A DNA stretch of 64,000 nucleotides, taken from the NCBI GenBank assembly GCA_037013495.1, contig CM072810.1:48532843-48596842 (forward strand), given 5' to 3'. Position numbers and translations under genes: made by a program. The notes under the pieces were generated by a model, which saw only the letters and a list, made by a program, of their open reading frames with translations, was not told the origin of the DNA and did no database searches. The DNA is from Hippophae tibetana (taxonomy: Eukaryota > Streptophyta > Magnoliopsida > Rosales > Elaeagnaceae). This document shows, piece after piece, positions 9,269 through 20,986 of this stretch; positions within the stretch are counted from its first letter, which is position 1; each line of letters starts with the position of its first letter.

Positions 9269-11063
9269 TAATGAGTGCTCAAAAAACACTAAAATTATCA
9301 TGATTTTATTCACTTTAATTGATTAAAAAGATATATATTTATATGATTTTATCATATTTTTTATATAAATATGTCTTTTTCAAAATCACTGTTATTTTTA
9401 TTATTTTTCAAGTATTTTCGCTTAAAAAAGTAACTTAAAAACTCAAAGAAAAAATATTGGAGACAATACATCACAAATATATTCATAAAATAAATGAGAA
9501 AAAGTCAATAAATATGAAAAAATTGGATAAAATGTATCAAAAGGGTCAACAACGTTAGACAATGCACGCAGTGCGCACCACAATGCCGAAGCCGTGCGCC
9601 AATCTGCGCCTAGTCCGCGCGCACCGCTGTGCCCATCTGTCCCATCCGCACGTGCCGTTGCGCCCATATGCCCCAATCCGCGTGCGCTGTCGCACCCCAC
9701 ACTACCATGATGTCAACAATGATGTCATCATTCATTACTCCACGTTTTCTCCATTTTTAATCATTTTTTCACCCACTTTTTCTTCCTTTCTTCACCTATA
9801 AATACCCTCATTCTCTTCATATCAAAACATACTTTAAAAACATCTTCTTCTCTCTTTCTTTTAGCTTTTCTTAGTTAGTTTTTCTTAGTTAGTTTTTCTT
9901 AGTTTTAGAGTTCTTCTCTTTTTGAGAAGAACTAATTATATTTTTATAATTTATTTGCTTTTTGATTCAATAAATGAAAATGTAAATTCTGTTTGGAGGT
10001 TTTCCAGCAACAGAAATAACATCAAAGTACTATAAGGATTTTATTTTTTTTACAGTTTTTTTATGTTTTATTCTTATATGTTATATTTAATTTGTCTATG
10101 ATTAAATTTAACTTTGTTAGCTATTTGTAAACATGATATAATAATAACGTTTTTATGCTTGTAAAATATTAAATAGGTAAAAATCTCTAAAATGAATTGA
10201 TTTTGTTTTTATTCAAGATTTTATATTAAGAATATTAGAGAGAAATATATTATTTTTCATTACAATCTTAAATCTGAAAATTAAATTTTAAGGTTTAGTT
10301 ATCCGGTTTGATTTAGAATAGTGCTCTTTTATTTGTTGGTACAATCGTCCGGTAGTTAGAGTGAAACTCTATTTCAAAGGTTTTTATAAGAATTATTATC
10401 TAAAAATGTATTAACAACATGTTTTCAGTAGTGGTTTTAAAACTTGAAAGTTAGTACTCAGATAATTAAATTCTTAGGTTTAATTTGGACACCTTGAATA
10501 AAGTTTAAACTGTCTAACCCCACCAAATGTGACATTTAAATGATTCATTTTCAATCTCTTAGAAAAAATAATAATTTAATTAACTAAATTAGTTATCAAC
10601 TCCACCCATAAGTGTTAATTGATTTGTTTAATTAACAAAGAATATCTAATCCCACCAAAGGTAGTATTCATATAAAAAAGAAAGAATCAATAAATATCAA
10701 TTTATATTTTTAATAACCTAAATAATATGAGCAAGTATAATTAACTTAGTTATTATAACCACAAATACTCCACTATTATAAAAGATAAAATTTGCATAAA
10801 TGTTTATTGAATCTGTATCTATGTTTATTTTTATGTTATTAGATTAAAAACACAAAACCCTAAATATTGTGACATGATGTTTAGGATTTAATTTTATTTT
10901 TAAAAGTTTGAATAATAAATTAAAAACCACATATATTTCTTACTTAGATCGACCTTGGGAGTATAATTATCATTTTCTATGAAATGATTCGTAAAATTGT
11001 GAGAGTTTTATAATTATAAAACCAAAGTATTGACAGGATTGACGATCCCAGTTTTGCTCATCA
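9269..11063 (+). mobile_element. Family-A solo LTR (A2)
   Basis: A 1795-bp LTR starting TAATGAGTGCTC (first G of TGATGAG changed to A) and ending TTTTGCTCATCA. It is collinear with the A1 3' LTR throughout: AT-rich U3, GC-rich block (9560-9700), TGATGTCA pair, TATAAATA at 9797-9804, T-rich leader, worn CCACC repeats and the CGACCTTGGGAGTATA end. Flanks TAAAC (9264-9268) and TAATC (11064-11068) are a target duplication with one mismatch. No internal region or second LTR is present, so LTR-LTR recombination is the usual explanation. More AT transitions than in A1 or A3 suggest an older copy. Confidence 0.88.
9797..9804 (+). promoter_or_regulatory. TATA box of A2 LTR
   Basis: TATAAATA after CACC, in the same place as in A1. 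TGATGTCA boxes precede it at about 9708 and 9721. Confidence 0.55.
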
Positions 11064-11968
11064 TAATCTTGGAGCCACTAACAATTCAAAAGGGCGAGGA
11101 AGCAGCCCTCATCAAGCTCCCCATTGAAAAATGAAGATTCTTGCTTGGAATAGTCATGATTTAGTTAAAATCTCAGCTATTAAGTATCTACTTAGGTTAG
11201 TTAATATTTAAAATCTTGATTTTATTTTATATCAGAAACCAAGGCTAGTAATTACTTTTGTGTGTTTGTTCAACAACACAATGGTTATTTTGATAATTTT
11301 TGTATCCTATCTCTCTGGATTGTGCTAGTGGTTTGTGCTTTATTCAAACGATGGGATTTTGATTCTCAATTTTTGCTCATGATCATCATATCCTAAGTTT
11401 TGAAATATGTCCTTTAATGGAACAAAATGAAACATGTTTACTGTTATTCATCTTGTTATGAGAATCTCAAAAATGAATTTTTTCTAGTCTCATTGCTTTA
11501 ATTTATGCTACAAATTCTCATTGTGTCTGTTCAGGTGACCCAATTGAAGTTTTACATTAAGTTGAAAAAGGAGGTGGGAGACTTGTTTCTTCTTGGCCTA
11601 ATAGATTAAGGGATATCATGGATTATATTCAAGCAATTGATTTTGATTCATTGAGGTTATCTTTTACAAAGAAAAGGTATTGTAATATCAAGGGAAGAAT
11701 TGATCATGTTTTTGTGTCTTCTGATTGGTTACAATTTTTTCCTAGTACACATGTTAAGAACATGCAAATTAGAGTCGCAAATCATGCTCATATTTTCTTG
11801 AATTTACATATTCCTATAGTTACAAAGAATAAGGCGTTTCATTTTATTGCAGTTTGGTGTAGAGATCCATCATCTAAAGATTTGGTCAAGCATTTATGGA
11901 GATCAAATACTTCAATTGATGTACAATCTGATTTTCATGCTAAATCAATGAATTTAACTAAGTAACTT
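11064..11968 (+). pseudogene. Plant LINE (L1-type) ORF2 endonuclease remnant
   Basis: The endonuclease N-terminus is visible at 11129 onward as MKILAWNSHDLVKISAI, the plant LINE start usually written M-K-I-L-W-N. It is followed by FILYQKPRL in place of the catalytic LxQET. The C-terminal half lies in the frame 11618-11965: KGRIDHVFVSSDWLQFFP and VANHAHIFLNLHI. These match the RxDR...W...FP...SDH.P pattern, with the final SDH changed to ANH. Several frameshifts and stops separate the halves, so it is inactive. No reverse transcriptase follows within the next kilobase. The domain would nick target DNA for target-primed reverse transcription. Confidence 0.8.
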
Positions 11969-12841
11969 AAATGTTGAAACAAACATAACTTTGGCTATTG
12001 TGACGAAAAATTAAAGACAACAGAAGAACTCTTCCTAAAAGTGCAAAATGACCTCATTATTGATTGTGTGTTTAGATAACTAAGCTATAGATGCAATTAA
12101 TGAGAAACAAGTGGAATTATTACTTCTGGATTGTACTCCCCTTATCGGCTATAGATAGGATCAATATCGTACAAATGTGATTATATCTTTGGTCATACAT
12201 AGGACTTATGCAAAAGTAAAAAGTACATATTGAATCTTATACTTGTGTACATGTGCTTACTTGTCAATATCGTAAAAATGTGATTATATCTTTGGTCCGC
12301 TTGTGTACCAACCTAGGATGATGGTACCAGACTAATGTCTAAACATCAAATCCCTCTACTATTTTATTTTAATTAATCCATTAAATGATCTAGCATTCAA
12401 GCTCGAAGATGGAACATTCACGAGTTGTATTTTTAATTTGCATAAGATACTTTGTTCCAATCAAGATAGTGTACATGTCGTTTCATCTACTAAACTGGGT
12501 TATTTCATTTTTTACTCCATTAGGACAACTATTAGTGGTTAATCTTTAGAAAGGGAGAAATATTTTTACCCTTTATGTATACAGCTCCCAGAGCTTTCAT
12601 ATTCTCACATTTTGTAGGTATTTAATGCCTAACTTCTCTGTAATGTTTTTTTTACATAGTATCAATGCCTCTTTGGCAAAAGTGGGACGGAAAACAATTA
12701 TTTAAAAAAGTGAAAATAAATAAAATACAAAATAAATATTTTTAATATTTCTTGCTTTATTTGTTTAATTTTTAATTTTTTTAAATTAAGTATCGAGTCA
12801 TAAGACTTGGAGGGAGTAGAGACATTTTCAAAAACTTTGAA
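11969..12841. other. No gene recognised
   Basis: The LINE signal fades after about 12050. The rest is AT-rich with no long frame. A GGAGGGAGTAG string near 12811 resembles the edge of some MITEs, but I find no partner for it. Confidence 0.4.
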
Positions 12842-12958
12842 TGTCAATCGATCGACCATGAACTTGATTGATCATAGTTTGAATGTCGATCGATCAACAT
12901 TATCCTTGATTGATCAAACAAGTTCAATTTAAATACCCTCTTGGATTTCTATATAAAA
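12842..12958. promoter_or_regulatory. GATCGATC motif cluster upstream of a TATA-like box
   Basis: Imperfect direct repeats of a unit like GAATGTCGATCGATCAAC and CTTGATTGATCA occur from about 12838 to 12915. CTATATAAAA follows at about 12950. The layout of repeated palindromic motif then TATA resembles an LTR U3 promoter, but no LTR boundaries could be fixed around it. Confidence 0.4.
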
Positions 12959-13899
12959 TACACCAAAACTCAAATTTTTTGATCCTAATTCACTTAGAAA
13001 TCATTGCTAATTAATTTTTTAGGATCAAACACTACAAAATTTTTACCTTTGTATAGGAATTCTAACCCACTATTTCCCTAATTTTTTTCTCATTTTCTCA
13101 CCATCCAAACACAATCATTTTGCCCAAAATCTTCATAAATATGCTTCCTATACTCCAACATAGTTCATTAATTCCCAAACTTTGATTTTTGGGAAGTTTA
13201 TGTTATATTCTATCTTTTCACATCTTAGGAGCATTTTGGTAATTTTGGATTTGTATTCATCTTTTCAACAACTGCTCAATGTCGAGAGCTCCTTAATGTT
13301 TGGAGATTGTATTTTTATTCCTCAATTGAGGTATAAAAATGCAATATCCAAATTACCCATTTTACTTAGCACGGTATTTTCAGACATGGTTTTATGATTT
13401 ACAAGAAATTAGGGCTCGAGGTTGGTAGTCATTGTTAACCAAATCAATTTAATATTTTAAATGAGGAATTGTTAATCAAATTTATTGGATCATCAAATGC
13501 CAATCTTAACCCTAAACTACAATATATCCCAGGTGAATTTACTTTGTTCTATTAAATTTTAAACAAAATAATCTATTGCACCCTCTAAGCACTCATCTAG
13601 GATAGGTTTCCTACAAGCTAAGATTTTAAGTTGTATTGGAAAAGGAATTACTTTCAATGTTTGAACCATCATTCAAGAAGAAATTATGAGCTAAGCCGAG
13701 TTCACAAACCCTTGGATTGAATTACCCTTTGGTTGCCTTATAATCCAAATGATCTGTGTGCCACCCAAAAGAGATTTTGAAACTACTCGTTGTATGGGTG
13801 ATATTGGGTCCTCTTCCCAAACCTCTATGAGACAAAGAACTATTAATGTTGGAATCAGTGGTGGAGAAACTACAGATGTTGGAAATAGAGGTGGAATAG
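12959..13899. other. No gene recognised; possible leader of a lost element
   Basis: Short frames at 13182-13397 (plus) and at 13722-13949 on both strands show no recognisable motif. The stretch ends exactly where an LTR begins at 13900. Confidence 0.4.
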
Positions 13900-14825
13900 T
13901 GATGAGTGCTCAAAAGCTCTCAATGTATTGTGATTTTATGCATGTTTAATGATTAAATAAATTTATATTTTTTATTTTTACTATCATTTTAAACAAATAT
14001 ATATTTTCAGAATCATAGGTATATTTTGTTATTTTTTAGGTATTTCTTGAATTTAAATGATTTAACTTAAAGAAATATAGTTGAAGCACTTCATTATAAC
14101 TTTAGAGCTTAACAAGATAATATATGTAAAATACTACATATGCTTCAAAAATTGAAAGAATGATATACAAGAAAAAGGGGTTCTAAGTGTTTTTAAACAT
14201 AGTAGTTCGCAGCTTGAATCTTTTGAAATATTAAAATGGATTAAACATTTTTATAAAATGAATTATGTTTTATTTCATCATCAAGATTAAAACTGAAGTT
14301 TGTTAAAGAAAAGTATGTTGACTCAATATTTTTCATAATAAACAAGAGAATTAGATTTAAAATTTAAATAATCTGATTCTAATTTAGAGTAATATTTCTA
14401 GATATTAGATATTTACTATCTAAATCTATTTCGAGGCATGCTCTATTTCAAGGGTATTTATACGAATTAGAAAGATATATTGACGACATATCCTTCATAG
14501 TAGTTTTAAAATCTGAACGTTAGTTCTAGATACTTAGATCGCAAACCAACTTAGGCACCTTGATGAGAGTTTAAATTGATAGACCTATAAAAAGAATCAA
14601 CTAAACGGTTTATTAATTCCTTAGAAATAAGGAAAAAATTAGTTAGTTATCAATTACTGATCCCCATTGATAATTGATTAACAAAAGAATCCGATCCTTA
14701 TCTTATGATATTTTATTATTAAAAAGGGAGAGTCAATAATCTTAATTCATATTTTTAATAACCAACTTAAATATTTAGCAAACATAATTAACTAGCTAAT
14801 GTATCTAAAAAAGTCAACAACCTGA
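13900..14825 (+). mobile_element. Divergent, truncated gypsy LTR (Athila-like)
   Basis: Starts TGATGAGTGCTCAAAAGC, like family A, then diverges. Blocks such as CATCATCAAGATTAAAACTGAAG and GGCACCTTGATGAGAGTTTAA match, in reverse, the LTR at 61940-63728. Much of U3, including any GC block and TATA, appears deleted. It stops near 14825, where a copia LTR begins, so its 3' end is missing. Confidence 0.7.
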
Positions 14826-16283
14826 TACATATATAGGTAAGGAGATACAGACTCTTAACAGACTCGTCCCCACAAGTAACGAACAAAATAACATATTGAA
14901 AGTAGAATACTCAATAGAATCAATACTACTATAATATCTAAATAGTAGATAGTATTTAGAGTAAGATATTATAAGTAAATTAAAATTCAGATATAGAGTT
15001 AAGAAGCATTTTAATCAGATTTTAAATAACCATATGTTTTAACATACAAAATTTAAACCCAAATTATATTAACACCACAACTATGCATGTATAATATAAG
15101 ATATAAGAAGGTAAAATCATATAGAGACCGTATCTATATGGTAACATCCTTGGGTTACTTTAGGAAACCACTTAGTAACAAACAATTCATTAATCAATGT
15201 AATAGTTACGACTCTAAAAGAAATAAAACCAATATTACTAATACCAGTTGGGACCTCCATCCTAACTACCTATTGTGGATTTTGCTCATTGTGAAAGTTC
15301 AACACACGAACCCAGTTGTCTTCCACGGCCAATACCACTTTATATGATGTGATCAGATACCCCATAATAGTAATGTGTAGAATCAACAAACATAACCTTT
15401 GAATGTTACTCACATAGATAAGTATTCACTCACCACGTAAAATAGCAACTCACACTATTCTACACTCACACTAACGTGTCACAATTACATATATAATTAG
15501 TGAATACAAAATTCAAATTAATGTAATTTTTGACAAAGTTTCAACAGGTTTTTTGAATTAATTTCAATTAATGAGAGTGGGTATTTATAGCAATCTGTCA
15601 GCCACCTCGCTAACCACCTTGCCAAGGGTTGTGGAAAGGGTGGTAATAAGGTACATGGCGAGGGTGGTGGCCAAAATGCCAAAAATTTACATTTTTATTT
15701 CCAAAAATGTCAAGAAATATCTTCAAATTCCCACACCTAAACAAAGCATGCAAAACAAAAACCAACCCCTTGGATTTCTATGTCAAAACATTGCACAAGT
15801 AAATATGAAAACTCATCAAACAAGAGATGATCATGTAGATGTCCTAAAGTTGTTTGTTCACATGAACAACACAATGACATACACTAAAATCCAAAAGACT
15901 TACTACTTTATGTGCATCCATCTATAGTGCTCCATCCAACTTCATGAATCAACTTATCCAATCTCCATGACATTGAAACACGTGCATCTTAACACCACTG
16001 CACACAACACACTAGAAGCTTGAAGAATTCACTATACACCTGTAACCTATACACACAAAACAAAAACATACCCAATGAACGCATCATGCAAAAAAAATCA
16101 TGTAGTCAAACCATAAGCTATTGTGTTACCCCTTCACAAATACACAATGATAGGGTCAAATACAAGAATAAATCTACAACTCCCTTGACTTGATGTAACA
16201 CTTTCTTTTAATGCATGCAAGTCAGACAATAATATGTAGGGAAATGTTATAGTCACAACATAGAAACAAACACATACTTATGC
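14826..16283 (-). mobile_element. 3' LTR of minus-strand SIRE/Tork-like copia element
   Basis: Similar over several blocks to 49123-50230: GTAAGGAGATA(C/T)AGACTC at the left, a CATATAGAGA...GGTAACATCCTTGG block and a CCACTTAGTAAC block. Its right edge adjoins a minus-strand polypurine tract at about 16284-16299. Open frames inside (15087-15347, 15571-15927) have no known motif and are considered chance. The left end is truncated relative to the TGAAAGAG terminus seen at 49123. Confidence 0.65.
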
Positions 16284-16299
16284 ATAGAAACTTCTCCCC
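16284..16299 (-). other. Polypurine tract of copia element
   Basis: The minus strand reads AAAAAAGGGGGAGAAG, directly preceding the LTR. This form (poly-A then GGGGGAGAA) is usual for SIRE/Tork-type elements. Confidence 0.65.
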
Positions 16300-17642
16300 C
16301 TTTTTTACATTGAAAGTCAAAGAAATACCGTAAATAAGGGAGATAAAATATACAGAAATGAGAAGTAAAGAGATTATAGATTGATCAAGTTCAAAGAATA
16401 AGAGTGATTTAGATTAAACAATGCTTTTAAATAAACATTCATAGGGTTAATCCATGATGCAATCAAGTAAGAGTGTAACTAAAAATTTGATTTCATGCTC
16501 AGTTTGTGTTGTGCAAAACATATTTACTCTATACGTCATAAATAAATGAATAAGTGAAACATGCAAATGGAAATATATCCTCAATTCGATCCAAACTTCA
16601 TAAGTCCACAAGTACCCTCTCTATGCACTAATGTAAGTGCAAGCTTAAAAAAAATCAAAAGGTCATTCAAAGCATGTAAAGATAGGTTGAGGTTTGGGTA
16701 GAAGATAAGGAACATTTAAGCAAAGACACACCTTTTGAAAAACAAACTTTCACTTTAAGCAAAGAGCTAATAACCAAAAGAGCTTATCCTTTAAACAGAG
16801 AACCTTTTTCTTGTACATCTCAGGAGCCCTTAAAAATTTCCTAAACAGGGAAACTTTTTCAATAGTGATTTAACAAATATTCATTGAACCATTGTTTTTT
16901 CCTTTTCCTTTTCCTTTTTATTTCTTATATATATTTGTTTCTCTCTTTCTCCTTTTTCTTTTTCTTTCTTTCTTTCCCCTTTATCATTTTCTTTCTTTGC
17001 TAGAGAGAAATATAACCAATCCCAAAGCAAAAGCATTTAGTAAGGCAAAGTTGAAACTAAACAAAATGAGTGCCAAGTAAGTGGGATTTATTATTTAAGT
17101 TAGTCAAGTAGGTGCAAAGAAATGAAAGTATAACAAATGGGCTTAAGAATGGAAACTGAGGATGAGTTGACAAGGGTGGTAAGAAGGATAAAATGATTCA
17201 AGGAAGTCTTGAATCATCTTTCTATCTAAGCAGTACCTATAATTTCATCTTGAGAGATACTACACATGGATTCTAAAGCTTATTAAAGTTATAAAAATCA
17301 TTTAAGAAAGGAACACACAAACTTCTCAAAACATCCATTTAAATTCACAATGTTAAGACAAGGGTATAAGAAACAAATCATTTTAGAAGATTGTAAGAAT
17401 TTAGTCATACAAACGCTTCAAGAAATACACATAACAAGACAACCTTATTGCAATTTAAAACAAAGGCACATTAATCACAAAACAACCATGGTTCTTTAAA
17501 ACAAGTTCAAAACGCAAGAAGAAAAAAGGTTTGTCTTGAAAAAGAAGGTAACACATAAAAGAGAGGAAGAAATACAAATGAGCAAAACAATAAGAAAAAT
17601 TCTTTAGGCTCATTCAAATCTGAAGAACACAAAACAAGTCCC
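16300..17642 (-). mobile_element. 3' non-coding part of copia internal region
   Basis: About 1.3 kb between pol and the PPT with no gene. It contains a TTTCC/TTTCT polypyrimidine run at 16892-17000 on the plus strand. The 62-codon frame there is low complexity. Some SIRE-type elements carry an extra frame in this position; none is visible here. Confidence 0.5.
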
Positions 17643-18977
17643 TCAAGGTGATAGACAAAGACAAATAGCTTTTCTAAGAGATTCGAACCCTTGAAAATCT
17701 ACAATTTTAGTGAAAATATCAGCATGTTGGCGATCAATGCTTATATGCTGTAGAGTCAAGGTGTTTAATTCAAGAATATCTCTTATAAAATGGTGAAAAA
17801 TATCAATGTGTTTGGTCCTTGAATATTGGACTTGATTCTTTGAAATACAAATAGCACTAGTGTTGTCATAATGTAAGAGTATATTTTTAATTTTCATGCC
17901 ATAGTCAGATAACATTTGTTTCATCCAAAGTAATTAAGAGCAATACAAACTAGCAGCAATAAGTTCAGCCTCACTAGTTGAAAGATAAACTAAACTCTAT
18001 TTTTACTATTTTAGGAGATCAAAGAATATACCAATTAGAAATAGCCACCAGAAGTATTTTTTCTATTATCATTACATCCAACCCAATTAGCATCAGAGCA
18101 TCCAATAAACTCTACAGTAGTATCCATATGGTACCAAATACCAACTTTGGATGTACATTTGACATATTTAATGATTCTTTTGATAAAAACTAGATGTGAT
18201 TCTTTGGTATTAGCTTGGTATTAAGCACAAAGTCCAACATTGAAGAAGATGTCGGGGTAGCTAGTAGTGAGATACAGAAGACTCACAATCATGCTCCTAT
18301 ACGAAGTCCACTTAACTTTCTTTTCTGAAAAGTCTTGAAAGTTTTAGAGTTGTACTCATAGGGGTTCGAATAGATGAGGCATTATCTAACCCAAACTTCT
18401 TAACCAGATCCTTGGCATATTTTTCTTGTGAGAAGAAGATTCCATCTGTCATTTGTTTGATTTTGTAAACCAAGAAAGAATTTTAGTTCACCAACTAAAC
18501 TCATCTCAACCTCTTATTGAATCCTTGAGACAAATAAGGTTTTTTCACCACCTCCTCTCAAAAAATATTTATCGAGGAGGAACATGGTGAGATGTTTATA
18601 CCAAGCACAAGGAGCTTGTTTCAATATATAAAGAGCTTTCATTAATCTCATGACATGATTTGGAAAGTGAGGGTCTTCAAAACCTTTTGATTGTTCCACA
18701 TAAACTTTTTCTTTGATGATTCCATCCAAAAAAGCACATTTGACATCTATTTGATATAGCTTAAACCTAAAGAAGTAGGCAAGACCAAGTAGTATGATAG
18801 ACTCAAGATGAGTAACATGAGTAAATGTTTCATCAAAGTCTATACCTTCAATCTGGGTATATACCCTTGTGCAAGAAGACAAGATTTATTTCTGGAAATG
18901 ACTCAATTTTTATCTTCTTTGTTCTTGTATAACCATCGTGTACCAATAACATGTTTGTCTAGAGGCCTGGGGAAAAG
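17643..18977 (-). pseudogene. Ty1/copia RT and RNase H remnant (SIRE/Tork-like)
   Basis: RNase H lies at 17643-17924: HYDNTSAICISKNQVQYSRTKHIDI and HHFIRDI, then HADIFTKIV, the copia C-terminal signature. RT N-terminal half lies at 18514-18882: IDFDETFTHVTHLESI, YQIDVKCAFLDGIIKEKVYVEQ and ALYILKQAPCAWY. The region between contains stops and frameshifts. Upstream coding continues at 20987 beyond the C1 insertion. The copy is inactive. Lineage is judged from the SKNxVQxSRTKHIDI wording. Confidence 0.85.
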
Positions 18978-18982
18978 ATACC
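18978..18982. repeat. Left target-site duplication ATACC of C1
   Basis: ATACC precedes TGATAAC; an identical ATACC follows the element at 20982-20986. Confidence 0.85.
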
Positions 18983-19658
18983 TGATAACTGTATTTTATA
19001 TAGTTATTTTCACCTATTTTATTAATTATAATTGCTATGTTTTCAATATTTTTAGTTAATTTTAGTTTAATAAATTAGTATTTACTGTTTTTTATATATT
19101 TTAATAAAATTAAATAATTTGTATCGAAAAACTTAATTAATTGCAAATTTGGGTCCAAAAATATAATTTCAAATAAAATAGTATTTAATTTCAAGTTATA
19201 AAAGTCAAAAATATAATTTAAATTAAATTCGGGCTTGATTTTAATTATTAAAAGTTTAAAATTTTAATTTAAATTAGAAAAGGGCTAAAGTGTAATTAAA
19301 AAAAGTTGAAAATGTAATTTGAAATAAATTTGTGGGCCAAAATCCCATTAATGAAAGTTTAATTTTCTGCGCAGGTAAGAAGAACCACGCGCCAATATGC
19401 ACGCGCGAAACGTGGACCGTCCGATCAAAGAAGAAACGACTGAGATTCGGGCGTGCCATTCACGCCAGACCAGATCGCGTGGGTGTAGATTCTTTTACGC
19501 GGCTCGGCGCCCGAGTAGGGCCCACCTGCTGCGCAGGCCGGCGTGCAGGTGGGACCCACTTCTCTGACGCGTCAGCCGCTATCCCCCACGTACACACGCC
19601 TCTGATCCCGTGCGCTGATCTCAGCGTGCACCCAGATTTTCCTCCAATCAGAAGCTGC

Positions 19659-19918
19659 CACGTGTTCACTCTGAATCCCAACCTCTAATCAGAAACTGCC
19701 ACGTGTCTCGCTCTATTTTTAAGCCAATAAGATTGCGAAACGTGGCAGGTTACGATGAGCGCGAAAGCGCCGAATCTCGCACGCGTTCCAGCCGTTGCTC
19801 CCACGCGTCGCGCGCCCCAATTTCGTGCGACATTTTCTCCTGCGCCCATTTCCTTCAAGGAATCAAATGCTGCCATGTGTCCCACTATTTGTTTCAGCGA
19901 ATCAGATCGCGACACGTG
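19659..19918. promoter_or_regulatory. G-box repeats in C1 U3
   Basis: Intact CACGTG at 19659-19664, 19700-19705 and 19913-19918, each in a (T)GCCACGTGT or ACACGTGGCA context next to CCAAT/ATTGG-like strings. A degenerate AACGTGGCAG lies near 19739. G-boxes bind plant bZIP and bHLH factors. The repeat unit is about 40-45 bp. Confidence 0.65.
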
Positions 19919-20095
19919 GCAGCGTGAATTTAAAATAAATGAGCAGCGACGCGCATGATTGCAGTTTGCGTTTTCTATACCATTTGCGTTTTCGATACAA
20001 TTTTGTCCCCCACGCGTTTTTATTTATTATTTTTCCCACACTTCTCTGTCCCCCGCGTGTATTAAATATTAATATTTTCGATGTATTATTTTGGG

Positions 20096-20104
20096 TATAA
20101 ATAG
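20096..20104 (+). promoter_or_regulatory. TATA box of C1 LTR
   Basis: TATAAATAG in the context TTGGGTATAAATAGGAGATA. C2 carries the same motif inverted at 57933-57941. Confidence 0.65.
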
Positions 20105-20981
20105 GAGATAAGATGATAGTGTAAATGAGTTTTTTTGAGTTTGTAATTTTTGTAGTGTTTGTGTGTTGGCTGTGGAACACGCAGAAGCCATTTTTGGCTT
20201 TTGTTGTGTTCTGCGTGTGCCAAAAATTTGTTCTAATTGATGTTTTAATTTTCCTTCTTCTTCATCTTAATTTTCTGTATGTGTTGTAATTTTTATTTTT
20301 ATTTTATGAAGTAATTTAATTTTTCTAGGGTTGCATTTGATCTAAATTTATGATGCTTTTATTTTAATTATTTTTGATAGATTTATAAGACGTTTGATTT
20401 GTTCGTTCTATTTTGGGCGTAATGCTTTTTGATTATTTACGAATCTTATCCAAACGATCCGTGGCACATGAATAAACTTGGAAGAGGCATTCGTGTGTAT
20501 ATTGCTCGTAAATAGGATGACATGTATGATGAAGGATAGGAATATACCCGAATTGTATGTGTGGCCATTTGAAAACTTAAAACGTAATGAATTTCGGTGA
20601 ATTTAATTCTCATAGAGATATAGTGAATTAATTTAACGAGGTGTGTTTGTACGGAGCTCGGAAGAGATGTATGAATAAAATTAGAAGTTTTCGATTGACA
20701 AATTAAATGTACAAAAAAATATAAATCAAAAGAAAATAAAATGATTTGAGTTGATTAATTTGGTGAAAAATTGTAATCCTAGATTTCTTTTATTTTGTTT
20801 TAACTCTTTTCTTATATTTGTGACAATGAACGATTATTTTGAATAAAATCAGAGAGAGATAATTTTAGTACTCAACAAACTATAGTTACAAATCTCCGTG
20901 GGAACGATACTTTACTTACAAATTTTATTACTTGTGACCGTGTATACTTGCACGTTTTTGTGTGTTGAAAAACACCTAACA

Positions 20982-20986
20982 ATACC
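20982..20986. repeat. Right target-site duplication ATACC of C1
   Basis: Identical to 18978-18982. Copia sequence resumes after it on the minus strand. Confidence 0.85.

Larger units (their letters stand above)
18983..20981 (+). mobile_element. Family-C solo LTR (C1), nested in copia RT
   Basis: A 1999-bp element starting TGATAACTG and ending AACACCTAACA, with a perfect 5-bp duplication. No internal domain is present. U3 has an AT-rich outer part and a strikingly CpG-rich block (about 19370-19950) with CACGTG G-boxes and CCAAT-type boxes. TATAAATAG follows at 20096-20104. The 3' end (CTCCGTGGGAACGATACT, then GTGACCGTGTATACTTGCACG) has the form of Athila/Tat-like gypsy LTR ends. Several frames across the GC-rich block are artefacts of low stop-codon density. 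A second copy (C2) lies inverted at 57056-59033. Confidence 0.9.

Noticed and set aside
9443-9801. Frames over the GC-rich block of A2
   Set aside because: Not conserved in A1 or A3, and they lie in the hypervariable U3 block.
15571-15927. 118-codon frame as a host gene
   Set aside because: It lies within a copia LTR defined by similarity to 49123-50230 and has no recognised motif.
19332-19958. Several frames on both strands across the GC-rich block, up to 118 codons
   Set aside because: Frames coincide with low stop-codon density in CpG-rich LTR U3. The inverted copy C2 has different frames at the equivalent place, and no motif is conserved.
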